Origin: Pseudomonas fluorescens
GTDB taxonomy: Bacteria; Pseudomonadota; Gammaproteobacteria; Pseudomonadales; Pseudomonadaceae
Direction of reading: 5' to 3'
Length of the DNA: 64,000 bases
Assembly: GCF_003732425.1 (NCBI RefSeq)
Contig: NZ_MOBX01000013.1
Span: 558,001-622,000 of the forward strand
Below the pieces are notes generated by a model, which was given only the letters and a program-made list of their open reading frames with translations, had not been told where the DNA came from and searched no databases. The translations under genes were made by a program, and so were the position numbers. Numbering within the stretch: position 1 is the first letter of the stretch; every line of letters starts with the position of its first letter. Below, piece after piece: positions 10,829 to 19,996 of the stretch.

Positions 10829-11251
10829 ATGCGATTCATGATCCTTGTAAAAGCCAGCGCCGATTCGGAAGCCGGCATCATGCCCAGCGAAGAGCTGATC
10901 ACCGCCATGGGCAACTTCAATGAAGAACTGGTCAAGGCCGGCATCCTGATCGATTGCGACGGCCTGCACCCGAGCAGCAAAGGCGCTCGCGTGCATTTCT
11001 CCGGTGACAAACGCACGGTCATCGACGGGCCGTTCATCGAGACCAAAGAGCTGGTGGCGGGTTACTGGATCTGGGAAGTGAAATCGAAAGAAGAAGCCAT
11101 CGAATGGGTCAAGCGCTGCCCCAATCCGATGCCGGGCGAGTCTGATATTGAAATCCGCCAGATATTTTCTGCCGAAGACTTCGGTGCCGAGTTCACCCCC
11201 GAAGCACGCGCTCAAGAAGAACGCGTTCGCGAGCTAGCGAAAAAAACCTGA
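10829..11251 (+). CDS. YciI-family (DGPF-domain) protein
   Basis: This 140-residue protein of the YCII-related ferredoxin-like fold opens with MRFMILVKA and contains the family signature [15 protein letters not shown]. These proteins are often linked to ECF sigma factors or act as small enzymes on phenolic substrates, but no partner gene is next to this one, so the role is unknown. The start is supported by CACGGAG about eight bases upstream. It converges with the DUF3313 gene. Confidence 0.9.
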   Translation: MRFMILVKASADSEAGIMPSEELITAMGNFNEELVKAGILIDCDGLHPSSKGARVHFSGDKRTVIDGPFIETKELVAGYWIWEVKSKEEAIEWVKRCPNPMPGESDIEIRQIFSAEDFGAEFTPEARAQEERVRELAKKT

Positions 11252-11274
11252 ACCTTGTCCCTGGCACGACGAAT

Positions 11275-11302
11275 AGGAGCTACCGCAGGCTGCGGCAGCT
11301 CC
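11275..11302. terminator. Hairpin between convergent genes (REP-like or terminator)
   Basis: A near-perfect palindrome, GGAGCT-a-CCGCA/TGCGG-c-AGCTCC, lies 23 bases after the YciI-like gene and 12 bases before the end of the DUF3313 gene. There is no clear T tract, so it may be a single REP-like unit rather than a classical terminator. Confidence 0.45.
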
Positions 11303-11314
11303 AGGGGATTACGG

Positions 11315-11989
11315 TTATTTGCCGGACTTGAGTTTCAGATACGACTGACGCAAGTCCGAGGCCCAGCCATCGATCACCGGTTTGACGTCATTCGCCGACA
11401 TCGCCTGCGAGTCATTTTCCAGTGGCTTGCCGGTGCCTTTGCGCACCACTTGCGCCACGACCTTGTTGTTCGCGCCATCGAGGAACACCGCTTCGGTGGC
11501 CAGGGTGGTTTCCTGATCGCGGATACCGCTGGCGGTGCTGACGGCGGCAGCGACCAGTGCAATCGGGATCACTTCATAGGCGTTCAGACCTTCGGTCTTG
11601 CTGCTCACGGCGGTGATCGCCGCACGCACCACAATCACGCCCGGGCCGGGGCCGGTGGCCAATGGCAGGTCTTTGCCGATTTCACGCTTGAGCGCCTGAT
11701 CGTAGTAGGAGGTGATGCCATTGAGGGTCTGCTGGGAGATCTTCGCGGTCGGTTGCGGTTTCGGGTAAAGCTGAGTCGGCTCGATGTACACACTGGTGAA
11801 TTTCTTGATGTCGACCTTCGGATCGATCCAGCGCATCACCTCGGCGCCGGACGGGGATTTGGCCTCTTTGAGTTGGCTGTAGTCTTTGAGGAAACCGGAA
11901 TACTCATCGGGAGCGACGGTTTTGCTGGAACAACCCACCACACCGAGGGTGGCGATGCACAGCGTGCCCATCATTACTGCTAGCTTCAT
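11315..11989 (-). CDS. DUF3313 lipoprotein
   Basis: This 224-residue protein has a lipoprotein signal ending in GVVGC (lipidated Cys20). The mature part matches the DUF3313 layout: an early YSGFLKDYSQLK segment, the VYIEPTQLYPKP region, and a central small-residue hydrophobic stretch (IPIALVAAAVSTASGI). It is predicted to be outer-membrane anchored on the periplasmic side. No function is established for the family. It appears to be transcribed alone. Confidence 0.85.
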   Translation of the reverse strand: MKLAVMMGTLCIATLGVVGCSSKTVAPDEYSGFLKDYSQLKEAKSPSGAEVMRWIDPKVDIKKFTSVYIEPTQLYPKPQPTAKISQQTLNGITSYYDQALKREIGKDLPLATGPGPGVIVVRAAITAVSSKTEGLNAYEVIPIALVAAAVSTASGIRDQETTLATEAVFLDGANNKVVAQVVRKGTGKPLENDSQAMSANDVKPVIDGWASDLRQSYLKLKSGK

Positions 11990-12176
11990 GCTGTAACTCC
12001 TGTCAGAAGGCCAAATAATTTGCCTGGGGAGTTACAGGTATAGCTAAAACCTCAGTAATTGCGATTGCAAAGCACAATATTCACGCAAGGCTGGGCGGCA
12101 GATCACCACCGTCATTTGGCAGACGCCGAGCATCCGAAAAAGCTGCATCTTCGATGCGGGGAATAATCACCGATCA

Positions 12177-12270
12177 CCTGTGGGAGCGAGCCTGCTCGCG
12201 AATGCAATCTGTCGGTGACATCGTAGTCAGCTGACGCAGCGCTTTCGCGAGCAGGCTCGCTCCCACAGGG
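12177..12270. repeat. REPIN
   Basis: A facing pair of CCTGTGGGAGCGAGCCTGCT REP units, upstream of the DUF3313 gene. It lies in the 11990-12296 gap, which holds nothing else I recognise. Confidence 0.93.
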
Positions 12271-12296
12271 TTACCACTGCTCTTGGGCTCTTGGTT

Positions 12297-13271
12297 TTAC
12301 CAGGACGACGTCTCACCACTGCGCAACGCCATCTCGCGGCGGCTGTTGATGTGCATCGCCTTGATCAGCGACACCGTGCCCACCAGCAAAATCGCCGCCC
12401 CCAACAGGAAGTCGATGTTGTACAGCTGGAAGTCCTGCACTGGCCCGATCAGCAGCACTCGCACGATCGCAGCGCCCAACAGCGTGGCAAGGAAATCGAT
12501 CCCCGGCTCATTACGGTAGAACACCAGCAGCAACGGCAGGCACAGCACCAACAGCAGCAACAACACCACCACCTTGAACGAGCCTTTGCGCTCGACGCTG
12601 AAGGCACATTCGTGCGGCCCGTACGCCTTGTAATCCTCGTCGCGAATCATCGAGGTTTGCTCGTTGATGTAGTCGACGCGGTTGTACTTCTGGATCGGCG
12701 TGAAGGTGTTGGACATCTCCATCAGCGTGGTGATGTTCTTGAAGCGCAGGTCGATGCGCTCGCTGCCCTTGAGGTAATAGAGCACCGGTTTATAGCCGTA
12801 GCGATAGGTGTCGAAAGGGAATTCGGTGACTTGACCCTGCACGCCGATCGGGCGCGATTCAAGTTCGGCGTAGGCGCTTTTGTTGGTGGTGGACAGGTTG
12901 CGGCTCAGCGGCTGCACCTTGACCTGCTCAAGGAAGATCGGCGTAACGCCGTAGGACCACTGCAACGGCTCCAGACGCAGGCGCAGTTCATTGCGGCCCA
13001 GGTCATAGCGGTTGAAGGTTCGTTCCGAAACCACCAGTGAACCGCTGAGCATGAACTCGCCGCGCAGGTTGTTGGTGACGCGCAAGGTCAGTTGGTCCTT
13101 GCCCAGCAACGCCGCTTCCGTGGATGGTGGCGTGCCGCACCACGCGGTGCTTTCGCCGACACCGCCGAGCTGGCCGGCGCGATTTTCCTTGAATACGTAA
13201 AAGTAACTGGCCCACAGCGTCAGCATCAAAAGCACCGCTGTGAGGCCGAGGATTTTTTTGCCCGGACTCAC
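12297..13271 (-). CDS. Membrane protein of unknown function (possibly DUF4436-like)
   Basis: This 324-residue protein has one N-terminal membrane segment (about residues 8-26) and a large periplasmic domain of about 200 residues. Three C-terminal membrane segments follow (about 232-250, 259-277 and 286-304) and then a short basic tail. The external domain contains EFPFDTYRYGYKP. A Y/FPFDxY motif with this topology recalls the DUF4436 family, but I am not sure of that. It stands alone between two repeat regions, so context gives no clue to its role. Confidence 0.7.
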   Translation of the reverse strand: MSPGKKILGLTAVLLMLTLWASYFYVFKENRAGQLGGVGESTAWCGTPPSTEAALLGKDQLTLRVTNNLRGEFMLSGSLVVSERTFNRYDLGRNELRLRLEPLQWSYGVTPIFLEQVKVQPLSRNLSTTNKSAYAELESRPIGVQGQVTEFPFDTYRYGYKPVLYYLKGSERIDLRFKNITTLMEMSNTFTPIQKYNRVDYINEQTSMIRDEDYKAYGPHECAFSVERKGSFKVVVLLLLLVLCLPLLLVFYRNEPGIDFLATLLGAAIVRVLLIGPVQDFQLYNIDFLLGAAILLVGTVSLIKAMHINSRREMALRSGETSSW

Positions 13272-13420
13272 TGATCAGACTCCCTTCTTCGGTTCCATCG
13301 TCCAGCCGAAAACCCGCTGGCGACGGCGACTCTACCAAAAGGCCACCATCGACCCAAGGGAAAATGCCCGTTTCATCAGGTTTCTAGGGGTTTCCCCGGT
13401 ACCGGCAACACCAAACATCG

Positions 13421-13550
13421 TGGTGAGGGAGCTTGCTCCCGCTGGGTGGCGAAGCCGCCCCAAAACCGGATACTGCGATCCGTCAGGTGATGGGTGTTGA
13501 TCCTGTTTGGGAGTGCTGCGCACTCCAGCGGCAGCAAGCTCCCTCGCCAC
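13421..13550. repeat. Pseudomonas intergenic inverted repeat (GGGAGCTTGCTCCC family)
   Basis: GTGAGGGAGCTTGCTCCCGC on the left is matched by its complement GCAGCAAGCTCCCTCGCCAC on the right, with about 90 bases between. It is a second REP family, different from the GTGGGAGCGAGC type, and lies between the membrane protein and the DUF934 gene. Confidence 0.8.
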
Positions 13551-13567
13551 AAAAGCCCGGCTAGCTT

Positions 13568-14047
13568 TTAGCGTCTGCGGAACAACGGGCGCGGTTCGAT
13601 GACTGAGCGGCCATACAGCACGCTCATGCCGGCGAGTCCCTTGAGTGCATCCTCAGCCGATTTGTCCTCACGCACGGCAAAACTGTCGAAACCGCACTGG
13701 CGCATATGGCTGAGTTGATCACGCAGCACATCGCCAATCGCGCGCAACTCCCCTGCCCAACCAAAACGGCTGCGCAGCAGATACGCCTGACTGTAAGCGC
13801 GGCCATCACGAAAACTCGGGAAGTCCAGCGCAATCAGCGGCAACGAGCCTAGCCACGGCACCAGGCTTTCCACCTCATCGTCCGGGCCGAGCCATACAGC
13901 GTGGGTCGACGGTGATTCCAGCCAATGCGTCAGTGGCAGCATCAGCAAGCCGTCGGGCCACGGCATTGACGGATCGCGCACCAGCGTCCACGGATCGACT
14001 GTCGCGATCCGCGCCACACCCTGCTCCAGTCGCAACAGATTGTTCAT
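13568..14047 (-). CDS. DUF934 protein, partner of the upstream nitrite/sulfite reductase
   Basis: This 159-residue protein belongs to DUF934 (motifs WLESPSTHAVWLGPDDEVE, IALDFPSFRDGRAYSQAYLL and GWAGELRAIGDVLRDQL). Family members almost always sit directly downstream of a siroheme sulfite/nitrite reductase and are thought to help that enzyme, perhaps in electron supply. Here the ATG overlaps the reductase stop by four bases (ATGA), which implies coupled translation. The frame stays open upstream, but that extension lies inside the reductase gene. Confidence 0.9.
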   Translation of the reverse strand: MNNLLRLEQGVARIATVDPWTLVRDPSMPWPDGLLMLPLTHWLESPSTHAVWLGPDDEVESLVPWLGSLPLIALDFPSFRDGRAYSQAYLLRSRFGWAGELRAIGDVLRDQLSHMRQCGFDSFAVREDKSAEDALKGLAGMSVLYGRSVIEPRPLFRRR

Positions 14048-15717
14048 GCCGACACCTCCAGCGTCTTCGGATAAACCCGTTCCTTGAACGGCTCCAGGCC
14101 AATCCGCGCGACGGTGTCGACAAACAATTCTTCGTGCTCGCGGTAGCGCACAAACGTGCCGATGATCCGCTCGATCACCTGCGGTACTTCGGCGGCGCTG
14201 AACGACGGGCCGATGACTTTGCCCAGTGCGCTGTTTTTGCCTTGGGCGCCGCCAAGGGTGATCTGATACCACTCGCTGCCGTTTTTATCGACGCCGAGGA
14301 TGCCGATATTGCCGATGTGGTGATGGCCGCAGGCGTTCATGCAGCCGGAGATATTCAAGCTGATATCGCCCAGATCGTGCAGGTAATCGAGGTTATCGAA
14401 ACGCGCCTGAATTGCCTGCGCGACCGGAATCGATTTGGCGTTGGCCAACGCACAGAAATCGCCACCGGGGCAGGCAATGATATCGGTCAGCAGGCCGACA
14501 TTGGCGCTGCCCAAGTCATGTTTGCACGCCAGTTGCCACAGCGCGTAAAGGTCGGTTTTCGGTACGTCAGGCAGGACGATGTTCTGCTCGTGGGCAATAC
14601 GAATCTCGCCAAAACCGAAACGCTGCGACCAGTCAGCAACTGCGAGCATCTGCACAGCGGTGACGTCCCCCGGCGGCGACGCCATGCCCGGTTTGGTCGA
14701 CAGCACCACGCTGGTGTAGCCCGGCACTTTGTGCGGCTGCACATTGCGCGTGACCCAACGGGCGAACGCCGGGCTCTCGGCCAGGCGCGTGCCGAAGTCC
14801 AGATCGGTGTCGGCCAGCGCGTGATAAACCGGGGGCACGAAGGCGCTGGCGACCCGTTGGTATTCGGCCTCGGTCAACTGCGCCGGGCCGTCCTTGAGGT
14901 GTTGCCATTCTTCTTCGACTTCCTTGGCAAACGCCTCGATGCCCAGCGCCTTGACCAGAATCTTGATCCGCGCCTTGTACTTGTTGTCGCGCCGGCCGTG
15001 GCGGTTATACACGCGCAATACGGCTTCGACGTAGGACAGCAAATGCTGCCACGGTAAGCCCTCGCGAATCTGCAAACCGAGAATCGGCGTGCGCCCCAGG
15101 CCACCGCCGACGATGACTCGCAGGAGCATCTGCCCGTCGCGGCCGGGGTAAAGGTACAAGCCGATGTCGTGCATCATGATTGCCGCGCGGTCCTGCTTCG
15201 CCGAGCAGATGGCGATCTTGAATTTACGTGGCAGAAAGAGGAATTCCGGGTTGATCGTCGACCACTGCCGCAGGATCTCGGCCAGCGGGCGCGGGTCGAT
15301 CAACTCGTCCGCCGCGACCCCGGCGAAGGCCTCGGTGGTGATGTTGCGCACGCAGTTGCCGGAGGTCTGGATCGCATGCATGTTGACCTGTGCCAGACGT
15401 TCGAGAATGTCCGGCACTTCGGCGAGTTCAATCCAGTTGAACTGCAGGTTCTGCCGCGTGGTGAAGTGACCGTAACCGCGATCGTAGTCGCTGGCGATGC
15501 TCGCCAACGTGCGCATTTGTTCGGCGCTGAGCGTGCCGTAGGGAATCGCCACGCGCAGCATGTAGGCGTGCTTTTGCAGGTACAGGCCGTTTTGCAGACG
15601 CAGCGGCAGGAACTCTTCTTCGCTCAACTCCCCGGCCATGAAGCGCTCGACCTGATCGCGAAATTGCGCAACACGCTCGAACACCAGCGCCCGGTCGTAA
15701 TCATCGTATTGATACAT
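14044..15717 (-). CDS. nirA: Ferredoxin-type nitrite/sulfite reductase, siroheme and [4Fe-4S] subunit
   Basis: This 557-residue hemoprotein is expected to reduce nitrite to ammonia, or sulfite to sulfide, by six-electron transfer. It has the duplicated ferrodoxin-like and siroheme domains. The cluster ligands are CPGGDFC (Cys416, Cys422) and CMNAC (Cys459, Cys463), with the TSGNCVRN siroheme motif near residue 120. The ATG at 15717 follows GAGGTGG at good spacing; an ATG 15 bases upstream lies inside that Shine-Dalgarno. Pseudomonas has two such genes. The neighbouring ccoN4-type gene marks this one as the PA4130/NirA type rather than cysI, though the sequence alone does not exclude CysI. Confidence 0.85.
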   Translation of the reverse strand: MYQYDDYDRALVFERVAQFRDQVERFMAGELSEEEFLPLRLQNGLYLQKHAYMLRVAIPYGTLSAEQMRTLASIASDYDRGYGHFTTRQNLQFNWIELAEVPDILERLAQVNMHAIQTSGNCVRNITTEAFAGVAADELIDPRPLAEILRQWSTINPEFLFLPRKFKIAICSAKQDRAAIMMHDIGLYLYPGRDGQMLLRVIVGGGLGRTPILGLQIREGLPWQHLLSYVEAVLRVYNRHGRRDNKYKARIKILVKALGIEAFAKEVEEEWQHLKDGPAQLTEAEYQRVASAFVPPVYHALADTDLDFGTRLAESPAFARWVTRNVQPHKVPGYTSVVLSTKPGMASPPGDVTAVQMLAVADWSQRFGFGEIRIAHEQNIVLPDVPKTDLYALWQLACKHDLGSANVGLLTDIIACPGGDFCALANAKSIPVAQAIQARFDNLDYLHDLGDISLNISGCMNACGHHHIGNIGILGVDKNGSEWYQITLGGAQGKNSALGKVIGPSFSAAEVPQVIERIIGTFVRYREHEELFVDTVARIGLEPFKERVYPKTLEVSA

Positions 15718-15742
15718 GCACTGCCACCTCATCAGTTATTCC

Positions 15743-15832
15743 TGTGGGAGCGAGCCTGCTCGCGAATGCGGCGTGTCAGCCAACAATGCAGTTGCCTGAC
15801 ACGCCGCATTCGCGAGCAGGCTCGCTCCCACA
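15743..15832. repeat. REPIN forming a perfect 37-bp inverted repeat
   Basis: Each arm is 37 bases (REP unit plus GCGGCGTGTCAG) and the two arms match exactly around a 16-base loop. It lies in the 340-base divergent region between nirA and ccoN4 and ends 25 bases before the nirA start codon. Confidence 0.95.
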
Positions 15833-16057
15833 GTTTTCGTAACAGCACTATGAAGGTGCAGCGCAGCACGCAACAGATTCACCTGAAGTCATAAAAACCG
15901 TATCAGGGCGCGGCAGAACGCCGCAGTCAGACCTTCAATCTGATCCGCACAAATCAAAGATTCCTGAGCCTGTTTTGTTTCTGACGGGGTTTCTACAGTG
16001 CAGCTCATGCCAGACCGGGTGGCCTGGCAAGACTTTGCAACCGTGGATGAACTGACC

Positions 16058-17485
16058 ATGAGCACAGCAACAATCGGACAGGCTTACAACTACAAGGTCG
16101 TCCGCCAATTCGTCATTGCGACGATTTTCTGGGGTGTGGTGGGCATGGCGATGGGCGTATTGATCGCCTCGCAACTGGTATGGCCGGAAATGAATCTGGA
16201 CCTGCCGTGGACCACCTTCGGCCGCTTGCGCCCGCTACACACCAGCCTGGTGATTTTCGGTTTCGCCGGCAGCGCGCAATTCGCCGCCAGTTATTACGCG
16301 GTGCAGCGTACCTGCCAGGTGCGGCTGTACTCGGACAAGCTCGCCGCCTTCACTTTTTGGGGTTGGCAATCGGTAATCGTGATCATGCTGGTGACCTTGC
16401 CGCTGGGCTACACCACCACCAAGGAATACGCCGAGATCGAGTTCTCCGGCGCGGTGTGGATGGCCGTGGTCTGGGTGGCGTATGCCGTGGTGTTTTTCAC
16501 CACCGTGGTGCAGCGCAAGACCAGGCATATCTACGTCGGCAACTGGTTTTTCGGCGCGTTCATTCTGGTGATCGCCATGTTGCACGTGGTCAATCACCTG
16601 TCGATTCCGGTGGACTGGTTCAAGTCGTATCCGGTGTATTCCGGCGCCACCGATGCGATGGTGCAATGGTGGTACGGGCACAACGCGGTGGGTTTCTTCC
16701 TGACCACCGGGTTCCTCGGGATGATGTATTACTTTGTGCCGAAACAGGTCAATCGGCCGGTGTATTCGTATCGCTTGTCGATCGTGCATTTCTGGGCACT
16801 GATCACCCTGTACATCTGGGCCGGCCCGCACCATTTGCACTACACCGCGCTGCCGGACTGGGCGCAGTCGCTGGGCATGGCCATGTCGTTGATCCTGCTG
16901 GCGCCGAGCTGGGGCGGGATGATCAACGGCATGATGACCTTGTCCGGGGCCTGGCATAAGTTGCGCACCGACCCGATCCTGCGCTTCCTCGTGCTGTCGC
17001 TGGCGTTCTACGGCATGTCGACGTTTGAAGGGCCGATGATGGCGATCAAAACCGTCAACGCCCTCTCCCACTACACCGACTGGACCATCGGCCACGTCCA
17101 CGCCGGCGCGTTGGGCTGGGTGGCGATGATCACCTTCGGCGCGACCTACCACATGGTGCCGAAAGTGTTTGGTCGCGAGCAGATGTACAGCACGCCGCTG
17201 ATCAATCTGCACTTCTGGCTGGCGACCATCGGCACGGTGCTCTACATCGCTTCGATGTGGGTCAACGGCATCACCCAGGGCCTGATGTGGCGGGCGATCA
17301 ACGAGGACGGCACGCTGACCTATTCGTTCGTCGAAGCGCTGCAGGCCAGCCATCCGGGGGTCATCGTGCGCTTTGCCGGCGGGGTGTTCTTCCTCACCGG
17401 GATGTTGCTGATGGCTTACAACGTGTGGCGCACGGTGCGTGTGGCCGACGTGGCACTGGCGCGCAGCGAAGCGCAGATCGCCTGA
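16058..17485 (+). CDS. ccoN4: Orphan cbb3-type cytochrome c oxidase subunit I (CcoN4-type)
   Basis: This 475-residue heme-copper oxidase subunit has about twelve membrane helices and the expected histidines ([49 protein letters not shown]). It would carry the oxygen-reducing binuclear centre and needs CcoO and CcoP from another locus, since neither is encoded here. In P. aeruginosa the orphan PA4133 (CcoN4) sits in the same surroundings and is linked to low-oxygen, nitrite and cyanide conditions. The ATG at 16058 gives [18 protein letters not shown]; a GTG at 15998 is less likely. It is transcribed away from nirA. Confidence 0.9.
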   Translation: MSTATIGQAYNYKVVRQFVIATIFWGVVGMAMGVLIASQLVWPEMNLDLPWTTFGRLRPLHTSLVIFGFAGSAQFAASYYAVQRTCQVRLYSDKLAAFTFWGWQSVIVIMLVTLPLGYTTTKEYAEIEFSGAVWMAVVWVAYAVVFFTTVVQRKTRHIYVGNWFFGAFILVIAMLHVVNHLSIPVDWFKSYPVYSGATDAMVQWWYGHNAVGFFLTTGFLGMMYYFVPKQVNRPVYSYRLSIVHFWALITLYIWAGPHHLHYTALPDWAQSLGMAMSLILLAPSWGGMINGMMTLSGAWHKLRTDPILRFLVLSLAFYGMSTFEGPMMAIKTVNALSHYTDWTIGHVHAGALGWVAMITFGATYHMVPKVFGREQMYSTPLINLHFWLATIGTVLYIASMWVNGITQGLMWRAINEDGTLTYSFVEALQASHPGVIVRFAGGVFFLTGMLLMAYNVWRTVRVADVALARSEAQIA

Positions 17486-17503
17486 GGCAGGGAGCCGCTC
17501 GTG

Positions 17504-17722
17504 ATGGAGATTTTCTTTGATGTGCTGGGCGTGGTGTTTCTGTGGCTGGCGGTGGAGTACTGCTTGCGACGGGAGACGGCGGACAGTCTGGACGAAGCGA
17601 GTATGGTGCCGTTTGCCGATGATCCGGAGGTGGCGCGGCGGGTGGAGTTGGCCACTGGCAAGACTGTGAAAGCGGTGGCGCCCGAGGTGGCGAAGCCGGG
17701 GTGGGTGAATCTTGATATGTGA
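17504..17722 (+). CDS. Small membrane protein next to orphan ccoN
   Basis: This 72-residue protein has one membrane helix at about residues 5-21 and a soluble acidic tail. It follows the oxidase gene by 18 bases with CAGGGAG upstream; a GTG three bases earlier is an equally possible start. Its place and shape recall CcoQ-like accessory peptides and the PA4134 gene that follows ccoN4 in P. aeruginosa. A role in assembly or stability of the CcoN4-containing oxidase is an inference from position. Confidence 0.75.
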   Translation: MEIFFDVLGVVFLWLAVEYCLRRETADSLDEASMVPFADDPEVARRVELATGKTVKAVAPEVAKPGWVNLDM

Positions 17723-17740
17723 GGTGTGTCAGTCGGGCTG

Positions 17741-17899
17741 CCCTCACCCTAGCCCTCTCCCACAGGAGAGGGAACTGACCGAGTGGTTTGTTCGGGTTAC
17801 ACCGACCTGAAATATCGAGTCGAACTCAGGTTTTGAACAGCACTCGGTCTGCCCCCTTTTCCCCTCGCCCCCTTGGGGGAGAGGGTTGGGGTGAGGGGG
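17741..17899. repeat. Intergenic inverted repeat (CCCTCACCCTAGCCCTCTCCC family)
   Basis: CCCTCACCCTAGCCCTCTCC on the left is matched by GGGGGAGAGGGTTGGGGTGA on the right, about 100 bases apart. It is a widespread proteobacterial intergenic repeat type and separates two convergent genes. Confidence 0.8.
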
Positions 17900-17912
17900 T
17901 AAGCTCTTGATC

Positions 17913-18404
17913 TTAACTACGCTCGCGAGGAATCAGGCTCTGCAACTGTTGGGCGAGGAAATTGGCGTCAAAGGCAAACGTATCCGGATCCTTCAAACCA
18001 TTGGTCTTGCGCCACTGCCACGTGCCGTCCGGCAATCCGACCAGCGAAATGCTGCCATAACGCGCCGCCGTCAGCCCCATCACCGCAAGCGAGATCTGTC
18101 CTGCGCTGCCCATCACGTCCGGCACGAACTCCACCGGTTTACCGGCAATCACAATGCTCAGCTTCTCCGTCTTGAAGGTCGAGGTTTCCACCGGTGTACT
18201 CGGCCCGAACGCAACATAGGCCTCGCGACTCACCTCCAGCAGATTCGGCGCCTGCACCGGTTCCAGCCATTGCTGAATATCATCGAACAGTGCGGTAATC
18301 CGTGCAGCCCACGTCGCCGATTGCGTTTCGAACAATTGCTTCTTGTGCGCTTCGCTCTCGGCGTAATGACGAAGCATCTCGCCCAGTTGTTGTACGTCGT
18401 CCAT
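17913..18404 (-). CDS. Conserved hypothetical protein
   Basis: This 163-residue soluble protein has no signal peptide or membrane segment. The ATG at 18404 follows GAGGAACACCGCT and opens MDDVQQLGEMLRHYAESEAHKKQ. The first third is charged and helical; the rest looks like an alpha/beta domain (KLSIVIAGKPVEFVPDVMG, SISLVGLPDGTWQWRK). I do not recognise the family. It diverges from the racemase gene across a 212-base gap. Confidence 0.75.
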   Translation of the reverse strand: MDDVQQLGEMLRHYAESEAHKKQLFETQSATWAARITALFDDIQQWLEPVQAPNLLEVSREAYVAFGPSTPVETSTFKTEKLSIVIAGKPVEFVPDVMGSAGQISLAVMGLTAARYGSISLVGLPDGTWQWRKTNGLKDPDTFAFDANFLAQQLQSLIPRERS

Positions 18405-18616
18405 AGCGGTGTTCCTCGGAAAGGACCTGCAATACTCGATAGTGGCAGATACCAGCCGCTGCGTACGATTAAGCTGCAGCAAGCCCGATGAAGCACCATC
18501 ACACTTGCGTGAAGGATCAGCAGTACAGTCACTTGTGGCTGGCATCGGACGCTGAACAAAAGGAAACTCAGGGCAGACCTGAACGCTCGACACTTTCATT
18601 TGCCCGAGGACATCCA

Positions 18617-19309
18617 ATGCGCACCATCGGCCTGATCGGCGGCATGAGCTGGGAATCCAGCGCCGAATACTATCGGCTCATCAATCAGCAAGTCCGTGAT
18701 CGCCTCGGCCCGTTGCGTTCGGCACAGTTGCTGATGCACAGCGTGGACTTCGGCCCAGTCGAACAAGCCCAGCACGCTGGGCGCTGGGACGATGCGGCGG
18801 CGATTCTGGTGGATGCCGCGCGTCGGCTCGAGGCGGGAGGCGCCGAATGCGTGGTGCTGTGTACCAACACCATGCACAAGGTCGCCGAGCAGATTCAGGC
18901 AGCGATCAGTATTCCGTTTCTGCACATTGCCGAACCGGCCGCGCAAGCGGCTCTGGACATTGATGCGCACACGGTCGGGTTGCTCGGCACCGCCTTCACC
19001 ATGGAACAGGACTTTCTCAAACAACGGCTGATTGCCAAGGGTTTGACCGTGTTGGTGCCGGACGAAGCCGAACGCAAGGACGTACACCGGATCATCTACG
19101 ACGAACTCTGCGTCGGCGTGATCAGCGAGCAGTCGCGGCGAATCTATCAGCGGGTGATCGAATCCCTCACCGCACGCGGCGCGCAGGCAATCATCCTCGG
19201 CTGCACGGAAATCGGTCTGCTGGTCAAACCCGAACACAGCGCCCTGCCCTTGCTCGACACCACCGAGCTGCATGCGCAGTCGGCGGTGGCGTTCGCGCTG
19301 GGCGACTGA
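18617..19309 (+). CDS. Aspartate/glutamate racemase family protein
   Basis: This 230-residue PLP-independent racemase has the N-terminal MRTIGLIGGMSWESS signature and the two catalytic cysteines in LCTNTMH (Cys82) and GCTEIG (Cys196). These act as the two acid/base catalysts that flip the alpha carbon. The enzyme probably makes D-aspartate or D-glutamate, or acts on a related amino acid. The ATG at 18617 follows CGAGGA; the frame is open upstream to 18488 without a better start. It converges with the GNAT gene, one base apart. Confidence 0.93.
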   Translation: MRTIGLIGGMSWESSAEYYRLINQQVRDRLGPLRSAQLLMHSVDFGPVEQAQHAGRWDDAAAILVDAARRLEAGGAECVVLCTNTMHKVAEQIQAAISIPFLHIAEPAAQAALDIDAHTVGLLGTAFTMEQDFLKQRLIAKGLTVLVPDEAERKDVHRIIYDELCVGVISEQSRRIYQRVIESLTARGAQAIILGCTEIGLLVKPEHSALPLLDTTELHAQSAVAFALGD

Positions 19310-19310
19310 C

Positions 19311-19829
19311 TCAGGTTTTCGAACGACTGCGCAGACGGGCCATGCTCAAGGTGTCGACCCATTGCCCGTCGCGCACGGCGTAGTCGCGAAACAGGCCTTC
19401 GGTCTCGAAACCGAACTTGCGATAGAGACCGATGGCCGCTTCGTTGTCGGCATACACGGTGAGTTCGACGCGGTGCAGGTTCATCCAGTTGTCGGCCACC
19501 TCCAGCGCCGCCGACAACAGCATGGAACCCACGCCTTTGCCCTGCCACGCCACCGCAACGCCCATGCCGAAACTGCCGGCATGCGCCCGGCGCATCCGTG
19601 AATGAGCCTCCAGCCCCAGATTGCCGATCACCACACCCTGATGCAGCGCAACCAGCTTCACCGCCCGTTCGTTGTCCGCCAGCAGGCGCTGGCGCCAGAC
19701 CTCAACGGACTGAAACGGCATCTGCAGCACCTGACGCGCCACGGCTGGATCGTTGTAAAGCGCAGTGATGCCCTCAATGTGCGATTCGTTGAAGCGTTCG
19801 AGGTGAATAGCGGGGTTGTGATCGGGCAT
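19311..19829 (-). CDS. GNAT-family N-acetyltransferase (YhhY-like)
   Basis: This 172-residue acetyltransferase has the acetyl-CoA loop QGKGVGSMLL and the motif B strand RVELTVYADNEAAIGLYRKFGFETEG. The order and spacing closely follow E. coli YhhY, which N-acetylates some amino acids. The start at 19829 is backed by AGGAAGGA. Substrate specificity cannot be read from the sequence. Confidence 0.9.
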   Translation of the reverse strand: MPDHNPAIHLERFNESHIEGITALYNDPAVARQVLQMPFQSVEVWRQRLLADNERAVKLVALHQGVVIGNLGLEAHSRMRRAHAGSFGMGVAVAWQGKGVGSMLLSAALEVADNWMNLHRVELTVYADNEAAIGLYRKFGFETEGLFRDYAVRDGQWVDTLSMARLRSRSKT

Positions 19830-19895
19830 GGCGGATCCTTCCTGGATCGATGAGTGGCTGATCACTCTAAACCGCTTACTTCAACTCATACAATC

Positions 19896-19978
19896 CGTAG
19901 GAGCTGTCGAAGGCTGCGATCTTTTGATCTTCTTTTTAAACAAAGAACAAAAGATCGCAGCCTTCGGCAGCTCCTACA
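19896..19978. repeat. Inverted repeat (GTAGGAGCTGYCGAAGGCTGCGATCTTTTGATC family)
   Basis: GGAGCTGTCGAAGGCTGCGA on the left pairs with TCGCAGCCTTCGGCAGCTCC on the right, with ATCTTTTGATC continuing inward. It is a third REP family in this window; another copy is at 33623. Confidence 0.9.
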
Positions 19979-19996
19979 CAAGAAGTCCGCGTGCAA

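Noticed and set aside
10492..11046. Upstream extension of the tpx frame to 11046
   Set aside because: It runs through a REPIN and antisense to the YciI-like gene. The ATG at 10491 has a good Shine-Dalgarno and gives the normal Tpx length.
15900..15990. Possible ANR/FNR site (TTCAATCTGATCCG) upstream of ccoN4
   Set aside because: Only about half of the TTGAT-N4-ATCAA consensus is matched and the symmetry is poor.
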